Assembly: GCA_003058525.1 (NCBI GenBank)
Contig: QBVD01000024.1
Coordinates: 1 to 60,611, forward strand
Reading direction: 5' to 3'
DNA length: 60,611 nucleotides
DNA from: a gamma proteobacterium symbiont of Ctena orbiculata
Lineage (GTDB): Bacteria > Pseudomonadota > Gammaproteobacteria > Chromatiales > Chromatiaceae
A program made the translations under genes and the position numbers. Positions within the stretch are counted from its first letter, which is position 1. Every line of letters begins with the position of its first letter. The notes under the pieces are model-generated. The model did no database searches. It worked only from the letters and a program-made list of their open reading frames with translations, and was not told where the DNA came from. Shown here piece after piece: positions 39,214-47,765 of this stretch.

Positions 39214-40272
39214 ATGGCATACCAACTCACCATCGAGCCGACCGGCGACGAGGTAGAGGTCGATGAGGGTCAAAATATCCTCGATGCATGTCTGCGCGCC
39301 GGTATTTGGATGCCTCATGCCTGTTGCCACGGGCTATGCGGCAGCTGCAAGGTCGAGGTGGTTGAAGGAGACGTGGATGTGGGAGACGCTTCAAGCTTCG
39401 CTCTGATGGATATGGAGCGTGAGGAAGGAAAGGTCTTGGCCTGTTGCGCCACCCTGGATTCGGATACGGTGATCGAGGCGGATATCGACGAAGATCCCGA
39501 TGCAAGGATCATCCCCGTGAAAGACTTTGAGGCTGAGATCGTCAGGCTCGAAAACCTTACCCATGATGTAAAGGGAATCTGGCTGCAGCTGGATGGCGAG
39601 AGTATCGACTTTCAGGCGGGTCAATATATCAATCTGCAGGTTCCCGGCGTCGAGGTGCCGCGCGCCTTCTCGCTGGCAAGCAAGCCGTCCGACGGCAAGC
39701 TGATCGAGCTGCATATCCGCCTGGTGCCGGACGGTGAGGCAACACCGATTATCCACAATGATCTGAAGCTGGGCGACAGACTCGGTTTTACCGGACCCTA
39801 TGGCCGTTTCTTCGTGCGCAAGTCCCGTAACGAGCCGATGATATTCATCGCCGGCGGTACCGGACTCTCGAGTCCCAAGTCGATGATTCTCGACCTGCTG
39901 GAATCCGGTTGCACGACTCAGATCACTCTTTTTCATGGCGTCAGGGCAAAACGGGATCTCTACGATGACGAGCTGTTCAACACCCTGGCGGATCAACATC
40001 AGAATTTTACCTACTACCCTGTGCTTTCACAGATGGAAGCGGGTGACGACTGGAGCGGTGAGACCGGTTTCGTTCACGAAGCGGCTCAACACCATTTCGG
40101 CAATGGCTTCAGCGGCAATACCGCCTACCTGTGCGGGCCTCCGGTGATGATCGAAGCTGCGATACGTGCCCTCATGCAGGGCCGTCTGTTTGAGAACGAC
40201 ATCTTCACCGAGCGCTTTCTCACCAAAGACGAAGAGAACCGTAAGCGCAGTCCGGTATTCAAGAGGCTCTGA
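39214..40272 (+). CDS. dmpP: Phenol hydroxylase reductase DmpP (P5)
   Basis: This 352-residue flavoprotein passes electrons from NADH through FAD and a 2Fe-2S cluster to the oxygenase. The N-terminal plant-type ferredoxin domain has CCHGLCGSC and a fourth cysteine in LACCATL. The FAD-binding RAFSLASKP and the NAD-binding GGTGLSSPKSM follow. ATG 39214 is 8 nt after GGAG. It is separated from dmpKLMNO by 7.5 kb and other genes, and leads a different operon. Confidence 0.95.
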   Translation: MAYQLTIEPTGDEVEVDEGQNILDACLRAGIWMPHACCHGLCGSCKVEVVEGDVDVGDASSFALMDMEREEGKVLACCATLDSDTVIEADIDEDPDARIIPVKDFEAEIVRLENLTHDVKGIWLQLDGESIDFQAGQYINLQVPGVEVPRAFSLASKPSDGKLIELHIRLVPDGEATPIIHNDLKLGDRLGFTGPYGRFFVRKSRNEPMIFIAGGTGLSSPKSMILDLLESGCTTQITLFHGVRAKRDLYDDELFNTLADQHQNFTYYPVLSQMEAGDDWSGETGFVHEAAQHHFGNGFSGNTAYLCGPPVMIEAAIRALMQGRLFENDIFTERFLTKDEENRKRSPVFKRL

Positions 40273-40274
40273 CG

Positions 40275-40592
40275 ATGTCCACACAATACGAAATCTATGT
40301 GGAAGACAAGGATACGCGTTTTCACTGTGGCGGCGAGCAGCGCCTGCTGCACGCCATGCAGGCGCAGGGGCTCGGGTCGATACCGGTCGGCTGCAAAGGC
40401 GGTGGCTGCGGTATCTGCCGTATTCAGATCACTCAGGGCAGGTATGAGACCCGCAAAATGAGCCGTACCCATGTGACAGAAGAGGATGAGCTTCTGGGCA
40501 TCGTGCTCTCCTGTCGAGTCACCCCCAAGAGTGATCTCTCCCTTCGGTTGGCACCTAAACCGAAAGAGGGGACATCCGAGAGCGCAGCATAG
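40275..40592 (+). CDS. dmpQ: Chloroplast-type 2Fe-2S ferredoxin DmpQ (XylT-like)
   Basis: This 105-residue ferredoxin has cysteines in GCKGGGCGICRIQI and LSCRV. XylT and DmpQ proteins reactivate catechol 2,3-dioxygenase by re-reducing its iron after oxidation by substituted catechols. It starts 2 nt after dmpP. Here it is not next to the dioxygenase gene, unlike the usual QB pair. Confidence 0.93.
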   Translation: MSTQYEIYVEDKDTRFHCGGEQRLLHAMQAQGLGSIPVGCKGGGCGICRIQITQGRYETRKMSRTHVTEEDELLGIVLSCRVTPKSDLSLRLAPKPKEGTSESAA

Positions 40593-40661
40593 CGCTCAGT
40601 CAAAACGGCAAGCAAGGCACAACATCAACGAAGGCGGGAGAAGTCCCGGCAGGAGGAGATC

Positions 40662-40859
40662 ATGGCAGTGGCAAGTGACGATCATACGGTTCGCTTCATA
40701 CAGATAACCCTGGGTGAAGTGGGTGTCTCCAGAGACCAGCTGAGTATCGATGGCTTTACAGAGACCGACCATCAGGATAATGCCCGGCATTTTATGAAGA
40801 GCTGGAGTGATTTCGATCGCAGCAACAATACCTGGTGCACGTCAGAAGAACAGAACTGA
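40662..40859 (+). CDS. Small protein of unknown function in the meta-pathway operon
   Basis: There are 65 residues beginning MAVASDDHTVRFIQITLG. It is acidic and soluble, with one cysteine near the end. A strong AGGAGGAG site ends 3-4 nt before the ATG, so it is very likely translated. It lies between dmpQ and another small gene (2 nt after its stop) in the same direction. I do not recognise a family. Confidence 0.65.
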   Translation: MAVASDDHTVRFIQITLGEVGVSRDQLSIDGFTETDHQDNARHFMKSWSDFDRSNNTWCTSEEQN

Positions 40860-40861
40860 GC

Positions 40862-41071
40862 ATGCCTGAGATAACCATCAATGCAAAAGGCCCGCACTGG
40901 CGCTACGCCATGCAGACCCGTGAAGAACTGGCGGATGTGATTGGTGTTTCCTGTGCCATCGAGGCCGGGGATGATGCCCGCGCAGAGGCTGTTGTTGCAG
41001 CATTGGGTCTTGCGCTGAATCGACCAAAACTGCCGAAGCGAACAACGGGAAATCTTAGGAAATTGGTTTAA
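40862..41071 (+). CDS. Small protein of unknown function with Met-Pro start
   Basis: There are 69 residues beginning MPEITINAKGPHWRYAMQ and ending in a basic tail. It starts 2 nt after the previous stop, and its TAA shares one base with the ATG of the dehydrogenase gene, so it is embedded in a translated operon. Size and Met-Pro start recall 4-oxalocrotonate tautomerase, which is otherwise missing here, but the remaining sequence does not show the tautomerase pattern to my eye. Function is left open. Confidence 0.65.
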   Translation: MPEITINAKGPHWRYAMQTREELADVIGVSCAIEAGDDARAEAVVAALGLALNRPKLPKRTTGNLRKLV

Positions 41072-42546
41072 TGACGGTGAACAGAATGAAAGAGGTCAAG
41101 CATTTCATCAATGGAGAATTTGTCGGATCCGCTTCGGGCAAGCTGTTCGACAATATCAACCCGGCGACGGGACAGAAGATCGGTATCGTGCACGAGGCCG
41201 GGGCGCCGGAGGTTGATGCGGCGGTCAATGCGGCACGGATGGCGCTGCAGGGTGAGTGGGGCCGCATGCCGTTGGCAGAGCGGGCCAATCTCCTGCATAA
41301 ACTGGCCGATGGCATTACCGCCCGATTCGATGAGTTCCTCGAGGCGGAGTGTCTCGATACGGGCAAGCCGCAAAAGCTCGCCTGCCATATCGATATCCCC
41401 CGTGGGGCCGCCAACTTCAAGATCTTTGCCGATGTGGTGAAGAACGTACCCACAGAGTGTTTCATGCTGGATACGCCGGACGGGCAGGGCGCGCTCAACT
41501 ATTCACTGCGCAAGCCCAAAGGCGTGATCGCTGTAATTAGCCCATGGAATCTGCCTCTGCTGCTGATGACCTGGAAAGTCGGCCCTGCGCTCGCCTGCGG
41601 CAACGCAGTGGTGGTTAAACCCTCCGAAGAGACCCCCTTCACCACAGCCCTGTTGGGTGAGGTGATGAACCAGGTGGGAATCCCCAAGGGGGTGTATAAC
41701 GTGATACACGGTTTTGGTCCCAACTCGGCAGGTGAGTTCCTGACCCGTCATAAAGGGGTCGACGGTATCACTTTCACCGGCGAAACAGATACCGGTGCGG
41801 CCATCATGAAGGCGGCCGCCGATGATATCACCGATATCTCCTTCGAACTCGGCGGTAAGAATCCGGCACTGGTTTTCGCAGACTGCGATATGGACAAGGC
41901 GATCGAGGGCACCCTGCGTTCCGCCTTCGCCAACTGCGGTCAGGTCTGTCTCGGAACGGAAAGGATCTACGTGGAACGTGCGATCTACGATGAGTTTGTG
42001 GATCGTCTGAAGACCGGCGCCGAGACCCTGAAGCTGGGGCAGTGGGATGATCCCGAAACCGACATGGGACCTCTGATCAGCCACCAGCATCGAGACAAGG
42101 TGCTCTCCTATTACCGCAAAGCGGAAGAGGAGGGGGCCACTGTCGTCACCGGCGGCAGCACTCCCAACATGCCGGAGGTTCTGGCCGGCGGCGCCTGGGT
42201 GCAACCCACCATCTGGACCGATCTGCAGGACGATGCCTCGTGTATCAGGGAAGAGATCTTCGGTCCCTGCTGCCATATCCGCCCCTTCGACAGCGAAGAG
42301 GAGGCGATCGCCCTGGCCAACGACACCGATTACGGCCTGGCCACCGCGATCTGGACCGAGAACAGCGCACGCGCCCATCGGGTCGCGGCCCGGGTGGATG
42401 CGGGCATCGCCTGGGTCAACTCCTGGTTCCTGCGTGACCTGCGCACCCCCTTCGGCGGCGCCAAGCAGTCGGGTATCGGCCGCGAGGGAGGGGTGCACTC
42501 CCTGGAGTTCTACACCGAACTCAAGAACGTCTGTATCAAGCTTTGA
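41071..42546 (+). CDS. dmpC: 2-hydroxymuconic semialdehyde dehydrogenase DmpC
   Basis: This NAD-dependent aldehyde dehydrogenase (491 residues) oxidises the ring-cleavage product to 2-hydroxymuconate, the 4-oxalocrotonate branch. The catalytic Cys is in NCGQVCLGTER, the general base Glu in FELGGKNP and the Asn in ISPWNLPLL. ATG 41071 overlaps the previous stop; the internal ATG 41086 (MKEVKHFINGEFV) matches the family start better and may be the real one. It is followed by dmpE after 10 nt. Confidence 0.94.
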   Translation: MTVNRMKEVKHFINGEFVGSASGKLFDNINPATGQKIGIVHEAGAPEVDAAVNAARMALQGEWGRMPLAERANLLHKLADGITARFDEFLEAECLDTGKPQKLACHIDIPRGAANFKIFADVVKNVPTECFMLDTPDGQGALNYSLRKPKGVIAVISPWNLPLLLMTWKVGPALACGNAVVVKPSEETPFTTALLGEVMNQVGIPKGVYNVIHGFGPNSAGEFLTRHKGVDGITFTGETDTGAAIMKAAADDITDISFELGGKNPALVFADCDMDKAIEGTLRSAFANCGQVCLGTERIYVERAIYDEFVDRLKTGAETLKLGQWDDPETDMGPLISHQHRDKVLSYYRKAEEEGATVVTGGSTPNMPEVLAGGAWVQPTIWTDLQDDASCIREEIFGPCCHIRPFDSEEEAIALANDTDYGLATAIWTENSARAHRVAARVDAGIAWVNSWFLRDLRTPFGGAKQSGIGREGGVHSLEFYTELKNVCIKL

Positions 42547-42556
42547 GGAGTCATCG

Positions 42557-43345
42557 ATGCTGAACGAACAACGCATCCACGAGCTGGGGGACGAACTCTT
42601 CGATGCCCTCAGCCAGCGCCGCATGATCGATCCGCTGACGGAACGGGAAACGGGTATTACCATCGAGGACGCCTACCACGTCTCACTGCGCATGGTGAAC
42701 CGGCGGGTCGAGAACGGAGAATCGATCATCGGTAAGAAGATCGGCGTCACCTCCAAGGCGGTGCAGAACATGCTCAACGTGCATCAGCCCGATTTCGGCT
42801 ACCTCACCGACCGCATGGTCTACGGCAATGGCGACGAGATGCCGATCAGCAAAGCGCTGATCCAACCGCGGGCCGAGGGCGAGATCGCTTTCATGCTGAA
42901 GCGCGACCTGATCGGTCCCGGTGTCAGCAACGCCGATGTGTTGCGCGCCACCGAGGCGGTGATCCCCTGCTTCGAAATCGTCGACTCCCGCATCCGCGAC
43001 TGGCGGATCAAAATCCAGGATACGGTGGCGGATAACGCCTCCTGCGGACTATTCGTGCTGGGCGACAAGGCGGTCGATCCGCGCAAGGTCGATCTGGCCA
43101 CCGCCGGCATGGTGGTGGAAAAGAACGGCGAACTGCTCTCCACCGGCGCCGGTGCCGCCGCACTGGGATCGCCGGTCAATTGCGTCGCCTGGCTGGCCAA
43201 CACCCTGGGCAGCTTCGGCATCCCCCTGAAGGCGGGTGAGGTGATCCTCTCCGGCTCCCTGGTTCCCCTGGAGCCGGTGGTGGCGGGGGACTTCATGCGG
43301 GTGGAGATCGGCGGTATCGGCTCTGCCTCGGTCCGCTTCACCTGA
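42557..43345 (+). CDS. dmpE: 2-hydroxypenta-2,4-dienoate (2-oxopent-4-enoate) hydratase DmpE
   Basis: This 262-residue enzyme hydrates 2-hydroxypentadienoate to 4-hydroxy-2-oxovalerate. The metal-binding family motifs are present: QPRAEGEIAFML, EIVDSRIRDW and the GSPVNCVAWLAN stretch. In the usual dmp order the hydrolase dmpD would precede it; here dmpC does directly. It is a paralogue of dmpH in the same operon, and the two proteins are known to form a complex. Local GC is high. Confidence 0.93.
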   Translation: MLNEQRIHELGDELFDALSQRRMIDPLTERETGITIEDAYHVSLRMVNRRVENGESIIGKKIGVTSKAVQNMLNVHQPDFGYLTDRMVYGNGDEMPISKALIQPRAEGEIAFMLKRDLIGPGVSNADVLRATEAVIPCFEIVDSRIRDWRIKIQDTVADNASCGLFVLGDKAVDPRKVDLATAGMVVEKNGELLSTGAGAAALGSPVNCVAWLANTLGSFGIPLKAGEVILSGSLVPLEPVVAGDFMRVEIGGIGSASVRFT

Positions 43346-43365
43346 TCCAACAGAGGAGTTTCGCC

Positions 43366-43959
43366 ATGAGCCGACTCAGTCCTTTACCCACCGACCGGCA
43401 CGCCGAACTGGCGGAGCGCTTCACCTTCTTCGAGAAGACCCTGGGCTTCGTACCCAACAGCCTGCTCACCATGCAGCGCAAACCGAAGTTGGTGGACGCC
43501 TTCATCCAGTTCAGCGCCGCCGTCTACGACCCGGACGGGGAGGTCGATCTCGGCTTCAAGCGTCTGGTAGCTCACGTGGCCAGCAGCGCTGCCGGCTGCC
43601 AGTACTGCAAGGCGCATACGGCGGTGAGCGCCAAGCGTCACGGTATCCCGGTAGAGAAACTCGAGGATATCTGGAACTACCGTAACAGCGAACACTACTC
43701 GGAAGCGGAACGGGTCGCTCTCGACTTCGCCCTGGCGGCGGCTTCCCAGCCCAACGACGTCACCGATCAGCTGTTCGATGCGCTGCGCCGGCACTGGAGC
43801 GAGGAGGCGGTGGTGGAGATGTTGTCGGTGATCGGCCTGTTCGGTTTCTTCAATCGCTGGAACGACAGCCTGGCCACGCCGCTGGAGGCGGAGCCGTTGC
43901 AGACGGCACAGGCCCATCTGACCCAAGGCGGCTGGCAGGCCGGCAAACATATGAGCTAG
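43366..43959 (+). CDS. AhpD/carboxymuconolactone decarboxylase-family protein
   Basis: There are 197 residues with the CMD fold and the redox motif GCQYCKAHT (CxxC followed by His), as in AhpD-type peroxidase-related proteins. It lies between dmpE and dmpF with 20-44 nt gaps and a good GAGGAG site, so it belongs to the operon. It is not part of the textbook meta pathway. It may remove peroxides or organic oxidants made during uncoupled oxygenase turnover, but a catabolic decarboxylase role is also possible. Confidence 0.85.
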   Translation: MSRLSPLPTDRHAELAERFTFFEKTLGFVPNSLLTMQRKPKLVDAFIQFSAAVYDPDGEVDLGFKRLVAHVASSAAGCQYCKAHTAVSAKRHGIPVEKLEDIWNYRNSEHYSEAERVALDFALAAASQPNDVTDQLFDALRRHWSEEAVVEMLSVIGLFGFFNRWNDSLATPLEAEPLQTAQAHLTQGGWQAGKHMS

Positions 43960-44003
43960 GGCGGATCAACCGACAGCTCTGATAAATCGACGAGGATAGG
44001 AGA

Positions 44004-44921
44004 ATGAACAAAATCAACGCAGCCCTGATCGGTTCCGGCAACATCGGCACCGATCTGCTCTACAAGGCACTGCGCAGCGACTGGATCAATCCGGTCTGGA
44101 TGGTCGGTATCGATCCCGATTCCGAGGGCCTGGCACGGGCCCGCAAGCTGGGTCTGAAGACCACTCATGAGGGGATCGATGGACTGGTGCCCCATATGCG
44201 AAAGGACGATGTCCAGATCTGTTTCGACGCCACTTCCGCCTATGTGCACGGCGAGAACAACCGCAAGGTGCAGCAGCAGGGCTCCATCATGATCGATCTG
44301 ACACCTGCCGCCGTCGGCCCCTTCTGCGTGCCGCCGGTCAATCTCAAGGACCATGTCGGCAAGCGTGAGCTGAACGTCAATATGGTCACCTGCGGCGGTC
44401 AGGCGACCATTCCCATGGTGGCTGCGGTCAGCCGAGTGCAGCCGGTGGCCTATGGCGAGATCGTCGCCACCGTCTCCTCCAAATCCGCCGGCCCCGGCAC
44501 GCGTAAGAATATCGACGAGTTCACCCAGACCACCGCCGGCGCGGTGGAGAAGGTGGGCGGCGCCAAGAAGGGCAAGGCGATCATCATCCTCAATCCGGCG
44601 GAACCGCCTCTGATGATGCGCGATACGGTCCACTGCATCACCGAGGAGGAGCCGGATCAACAGGCGATCACCGAATCGATCGAGGCGATGATCGCAGAGG
44701 TGCAGAAGTATGTCCCTGGCTACCGCCTGAAGAATGGCCCGGTCTTCGACGGCAATCGAGTCTCCGTGTTCATGGAAGTGGAGGGGCTGGGCGACTACCT
44801 GCCCAAGTACGCCGGCAACCTGGACATCATGACCGCCGCCGGTCTGCGTACCGCGGAGATGTTCGCGGAAGAGATTCTCAACGGCAGCCTGGTACTGGCA
44901 CCGGAAAAGGCAACCGCCTGA
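44004..44921 (+). CDS. dmpF: Acetaldehyde dehydrogenase (acylating) DmpF
   Basis: This 305-residue enzyme converts acetaldehyde, CoA and NAD to acetyl-CoA. The NAD-binding GSGNIGTD lies at residues 11-18, and the catalytic Cys in [12 protein letters not shown] is near residue 132. It works with the aldolase DmpG, which passes acetaldehyde through an internal channel; dmpG follows after 11 nt. Confidence 0.96.
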   Translation: MNKINAALIGSGNIGTDLLYKALRSDWINPVWMVGIDPDSEGLARARKLGLKTTHEGIDGLVPHMRKDDVQICFDATSAYVHGENNRKVQQQGSIMIDLTPAAVGPFCVPPVNLKDHVGKRELNVNMVTCGGQATIPMVAAVSRVQPVAYGEIVATVSSKSAGPGTRKNIDEFTQTTAGAVEKVGGAKKGKAIIILNPAEPPLMMRDTVHCITEEEPDQQAITESIEAMIAEVQKYVPGYRLKNGPVFDGNRVSVFMEVEGLGDYLPKYAGNLDIMTAAGLRTAEMFAEEILNGSLVLAPEKATA

Positions 44922-44932
44922 GGACAACAACG

Positions 44933-45961
44933 ATGAACCTGAACGGAAAGAAAATCACCATCCACGACATGAGCCTGCGCGACGGCATGCACGCCAAGCG
45001 ACACCAGATCAGCCTGGATCAGATGGTCTCCGTCGCCTCCGCCCTCGACGCGGCCGGTGTACCGATGATCGAGGTCACCCACGGCGACGGTCTGGCCGGC
45101 GCTTCGGTCAACTACGGTTTCCCGGCCCATACTGACGAGGAGTACCTGCGTGCGGTGCGGCCCCATGTGAAAAGCGCCAAGATCTCCGCCCTTCTGCTGC
45201 CGGGTATCGGTACCGTACCGGAGCTGGAGATGGCCGCCGACTGCGGTGTCGATACCATCCGCGTGGCCACCCACTGCACCGAGGCGGATGTCTCTGAGCA
45301 GCACATCAAGAAGTCATGCGAGCTTGGGCTCGATACCGTCGGCTTTCTCATGATGGCCCACATGGTCGGTCCCGGGAAGCTGGTCGAACAGGCCAAACTG
45401 ATGGAGGGCTACGGCGCCAACTGCATCTATATCACCGACTCCGCCGGTTACATGTTGCCGGAGGATGTGAGCGAACGCTTGGGTGCCGTGCGCGACGCCC
45501 TGCAGCCGGAGACCGAGCTGGGTTTTCACGGCCACCACAACCTCTCCCTTGGGGTGATCAACTCCCTGGCTGCAGTGAAAGCGGGCGCCAACCGTATCGA
45601 CGGTTCCGCCGCGGGTATGGGGGCCGGCGCAGGTAACACACCCCTGGAAGTCTTTGTCGCCGTGGCCGAGCGCATGGGGGTGAAGACCGGCGTCGATCTG
45701 TTCAAGCTGATGGATGTGGCGGAGGATCTGGTCGTACCGATGCTGGACCGTCCCATCCGGGTCGACCGGGATGCCCTGACCCTGGGCTATGCCGGGGTCT
45801 ACTCCTCCTTTCTGCTGTTCGCCAAGCGGGCCCAGGAGCGCTACGGCGTCTCCTCCCGTGACGTGCTGGTGGAGCTGGGCAAACGCGGCATGATCGGCGG
45901 TCAGGAGGACATGATCGAAGATGTGGCCATGGAGATGGCCAAGGCGCAGGGAGCGAACTGA
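44933..45961 (+). CDS. dmpG: 4-hydroxy-2-oxovalerate aldolase DmpG
   Basis: This 342-residue aldolase splits 4-hydroxy-2-oxovalerate to pyruvate and acetaldehyde with Mn(II). The N-terminal [10 protein letters not shown] and the metal-binding His pair in [11 protein letters not shown] are intact. The C-terminal helical domain that docks DmpF is present. The final base of its TGA stop is the first base of the dmpH ATG (they overlap at 45961). Confidence 0.96.
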   Translation: MNLNGKKITIHDMSLRDGMHAKRHQISLDQMVSVASALDAAGVPMIEVTHGDGLAGASVNYGFPAHTDEEYLRAVRPHVKSAKISALLLPGIGTVPELEMAADCGVDTIRVATHCTEADVSEQHIKKSCELGLDTVGFLMMAHMVGPGKLVEQAKLMEGYGANCIYITDSAGYMLPEDVSERLGAVRDALQPETELGFHGHHNLSLGVINSLAAVKAGANRIDGSAAGMGAGAGNTPLEVFVAVAERMGVKTGVDLFKLMDVAEDLVVPMLDRPIRVDRDALTLGYAGVYSSFLLFAKRAQERYGVSSRDVLVELGKRGMIGGQEDMIEDVAMEMAKAQGAN

Positions 45962-46752
45962 TGGGTACATTGACGCAGGCACAGGTCGCAGAGCTGGCGG
46001 AGTATCTCGAAACCAGCGAGCTGGAAGTGAAAGACGCCACCAAGATCACCGATCGCTTTCCGGAGATGGATTTCGAGGATGCCTACGACATCCAGTTCGA
46101 GATTCGCCGGCGCAAGGAGGAGAGAGGCAACAAGATTATCGGTCTCAAGGTAGGACTCACCTCCCGCGCCAAGATGAAGCAGATGGGGGTGGAGACGCCT
46201 GTCTACGGTTTCCTCGCCGACTACTTCGACCGTCCCGACGGCGGTGAGATCGAAACCGATCAACTGATCCACCCCAAGGTGGAGGCGGAACTCGCCTTCG
46301 TCACCAAGGCCCCACTGCGCGGACCCGGCTGCCATATCGGCAACGTGCTGGCGGCAACCGACTATGTAATCCCGGCGGTGGAGGTCATCGACTCCCGCTA
46401 CGAAAACTTCCGCTTCGACCTGATCAGCGTGATCGCCGACAACGCCTCCTCCTCCCGCTTTGTGCTGGGTGGGCAGATGGCCGATCCGGCGGTTGTGGAT
46501 ATGCGCACCCTCGGCGTGGTGATGGAGAAGAATGGTCGGGTGGTCGAGCTGGGTGCAGGTGCCGCCGTGCTGGGCCACCCGGCCGCCAGTGTGGCACTGC
46601 TGGCCAACATGCTGGGCGAGCGAGGCGAGGAGATCCCCGCCGGTACCCTGATCCTCACCGGCGGGATCACCGCCGCGGTGGCGATGGAGAAGGGGGATTG
46701 CCTCAACGTACGCTATCAGGGGTTGGGCAGCGTGGGTATGCGGTTTGTGTGA
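45961..46752 (+). CDS. dmpH: 4-oxalocrotonate (2-oxo-3-hexenedioate) decarboxylase DmpH
   Basis: This 263-residue enzyme of the same fold as DmpE decarboxylates 2-oxo-3-hexenedioate to 2-hydroxypentadienoate. Key stretches are HPKVEAELAFV, EVIDSRYENFRF and GHPAASVALLANM. It overlaps dmpG by one base. In the classical order the tautomerase dmpI follows; here a lipoprotein gene does, so substrate tautomerisation must come from elsewhere. Confidence 0.94.
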   Translation: MGTLTQAQVAELAEYLETSELEVKDATKITDRFPEMDFEDAYDIQFEIRRRKEERGNKIIGLKVGLTSRAKMKQMGVETPVYGFLADYFDRPDGGEIETDQLIHPKVEAELAFVTKAPLRGPGCHIGNVLAATDYVIPAVEVIDSRYENFRFDLISVIADNASSSRFVLGGQMADPAVVDMRTLGVVMEKNGRVVELGAGAAVLGHPAASVALLANMLGERGEEIPAGTLILTGGITAAVAMEKGDCLNVRYQGLGSVGMRFV

Positions 46753-46778
46753 GGGGATTGAGAGGAGAGGATGAAGAG

Positions 46779-47765
46779 ATGAACAACGATCACCGATTGC
46801 TACCTGGCGGACCAGGGCGAGCTTTCGCATGGCTGGCGCTGGGTCTCCTGATCAGCGCCTGTGAGGCCCCCCTCGATCTGACCCTGGTTGAACGGGAGAT
46901 CGAGAAGCCGATCTACCGTTTCGATCAATTGAAAGCGGCCGCTTCCAACCATCGCCGAATCATTGCGGTGGGGGATTACGGTACGGTACTCACCAGCCTG
47001 GATAAGGGTGAGACCTGGCAGCGTACTCAATTGCCCACGAAGTCGTCGCTGATCTCCGTAGCCAGTTGCGAAGACGGCAGTTTTGCAGCCATCGATACGG
47101 TACGTAAGGTGTGGCTTTCCGATGCCCAGGGTAGTGACTGGCGGGCGCAGCAACTGGAAACCATGGAGAGCCCGATGGCGATCAATTGTGATCCACGGGG
47201 ACGGTTCTGGATTGCCGCCAGTTTCAGTACCCTGATCCACAGTGACGAGAGCCAGGGAAACTGGCGGGAGATATCGCAACAGGAGGATATGCAGTTCACC
47301 TCTATCCAATGGCTCGACAAGGACCATGCCGTGGTCGCCGGTGAGTTCGGATCACTCTACTTCACCAAGGACGGGGGGGAGAGTTGGGAGCGTGGCAATG
47401 ATATCCCCAACGAGTTCTATCCCATGGCGGCCTGGTTTCGCACGCTGGAAGAGGGGTGGGTCGCCGGGCTCAGCGGCACCATACTGCATACAGAAGACCG
47501 GGGCGAAACCTGGCATCGTCAAAAGTCGGTCAGCAACGCCCCCATCTATAACCTGATTCCCCAGGGCGACCGGCTCTATGCCACCGGCGACAACGGTACC
47601 CTACTACAGTTGATTGACGACGGCTGGGAGCAGGTACCCGAGGCCCCGCGCCTCTTCTCCTATCTCATCACTGCCATACCCCAGGGCGAAGAGCGGCTGC
47701 TGGTAATGGGGGGGCGCGGGATTATCAGTCCGATAGACACATCATCCGGGGGAGACATCGAATGA
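46779..47765 (+). CDS. YCF48/BNR-repeat lipoprotein
   Basis: There are 328 residues. A lipobox LISAC near residue 26 predicts a lipid-anchored envelope protein. The rest is a beta-propeller of YCF48 type with repeated blades of the pattern W..x-G..T.L.S-DKGETW (for example DKGETWQR, DGGESWER, DRGETWHR). ATG 46779 follows GAGGAGAGG; an earlier start inside dmpH is a shadow. It is coupled to the exporter gene by a 4-nt overlap. In many proteobacteria such proteins sit beside RND exporters and DUF1302/DUF1329 genes, as here. The substrate is unknown. Confidence 0.85.
   Translation: MNNDHRLLPGGPGRAFAWLALGLLISACEAPLDLTLVEREIEKPIYRFDQLKAAASNHRRIIAVGDYGTVLTSLDKGETWQRTQLPTKSSLISVASCEDGSFAAIDTVRKVWLSDAQGSDWRAQQLETMESPMAINCDPRGRFWIAASFSTLIHSDESQGNWREISQQEDMQFTSIQWLDKDHAVVAGEFGSLYFTKDGGESWERGNDIPNEFYPMAAWFRTLEEGWVAGLSGTILHTEDRGETWHRQKSVSNAPIYNLIPQGDRLYATGDNGTLLQLIDDGWEQVPEAPRLFSYLITAIPQGEERLLVMGGRGIISPIDTSSGGDIE

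Noticed and set aside
40862-41071. Naming the 69-residue protein 4-oxalocrotonate tautomerase
   Set aside because: Only its size and Met-Pro start agree; the remaining residues do not show the family pattern, so it is kept as unknown.
42233-42556. An upstream extension of dmpE overlapping dmpC
   Set aside because: The extension is out-of-frame dmpC sequence; ATG 42557 with a GAGGAG site gives the normal family length.
41503-42663. A 386-codon open frame antisense to dmpC
   Set aside because: Same reason: a shadow of a well-conserved dehydrogenase.
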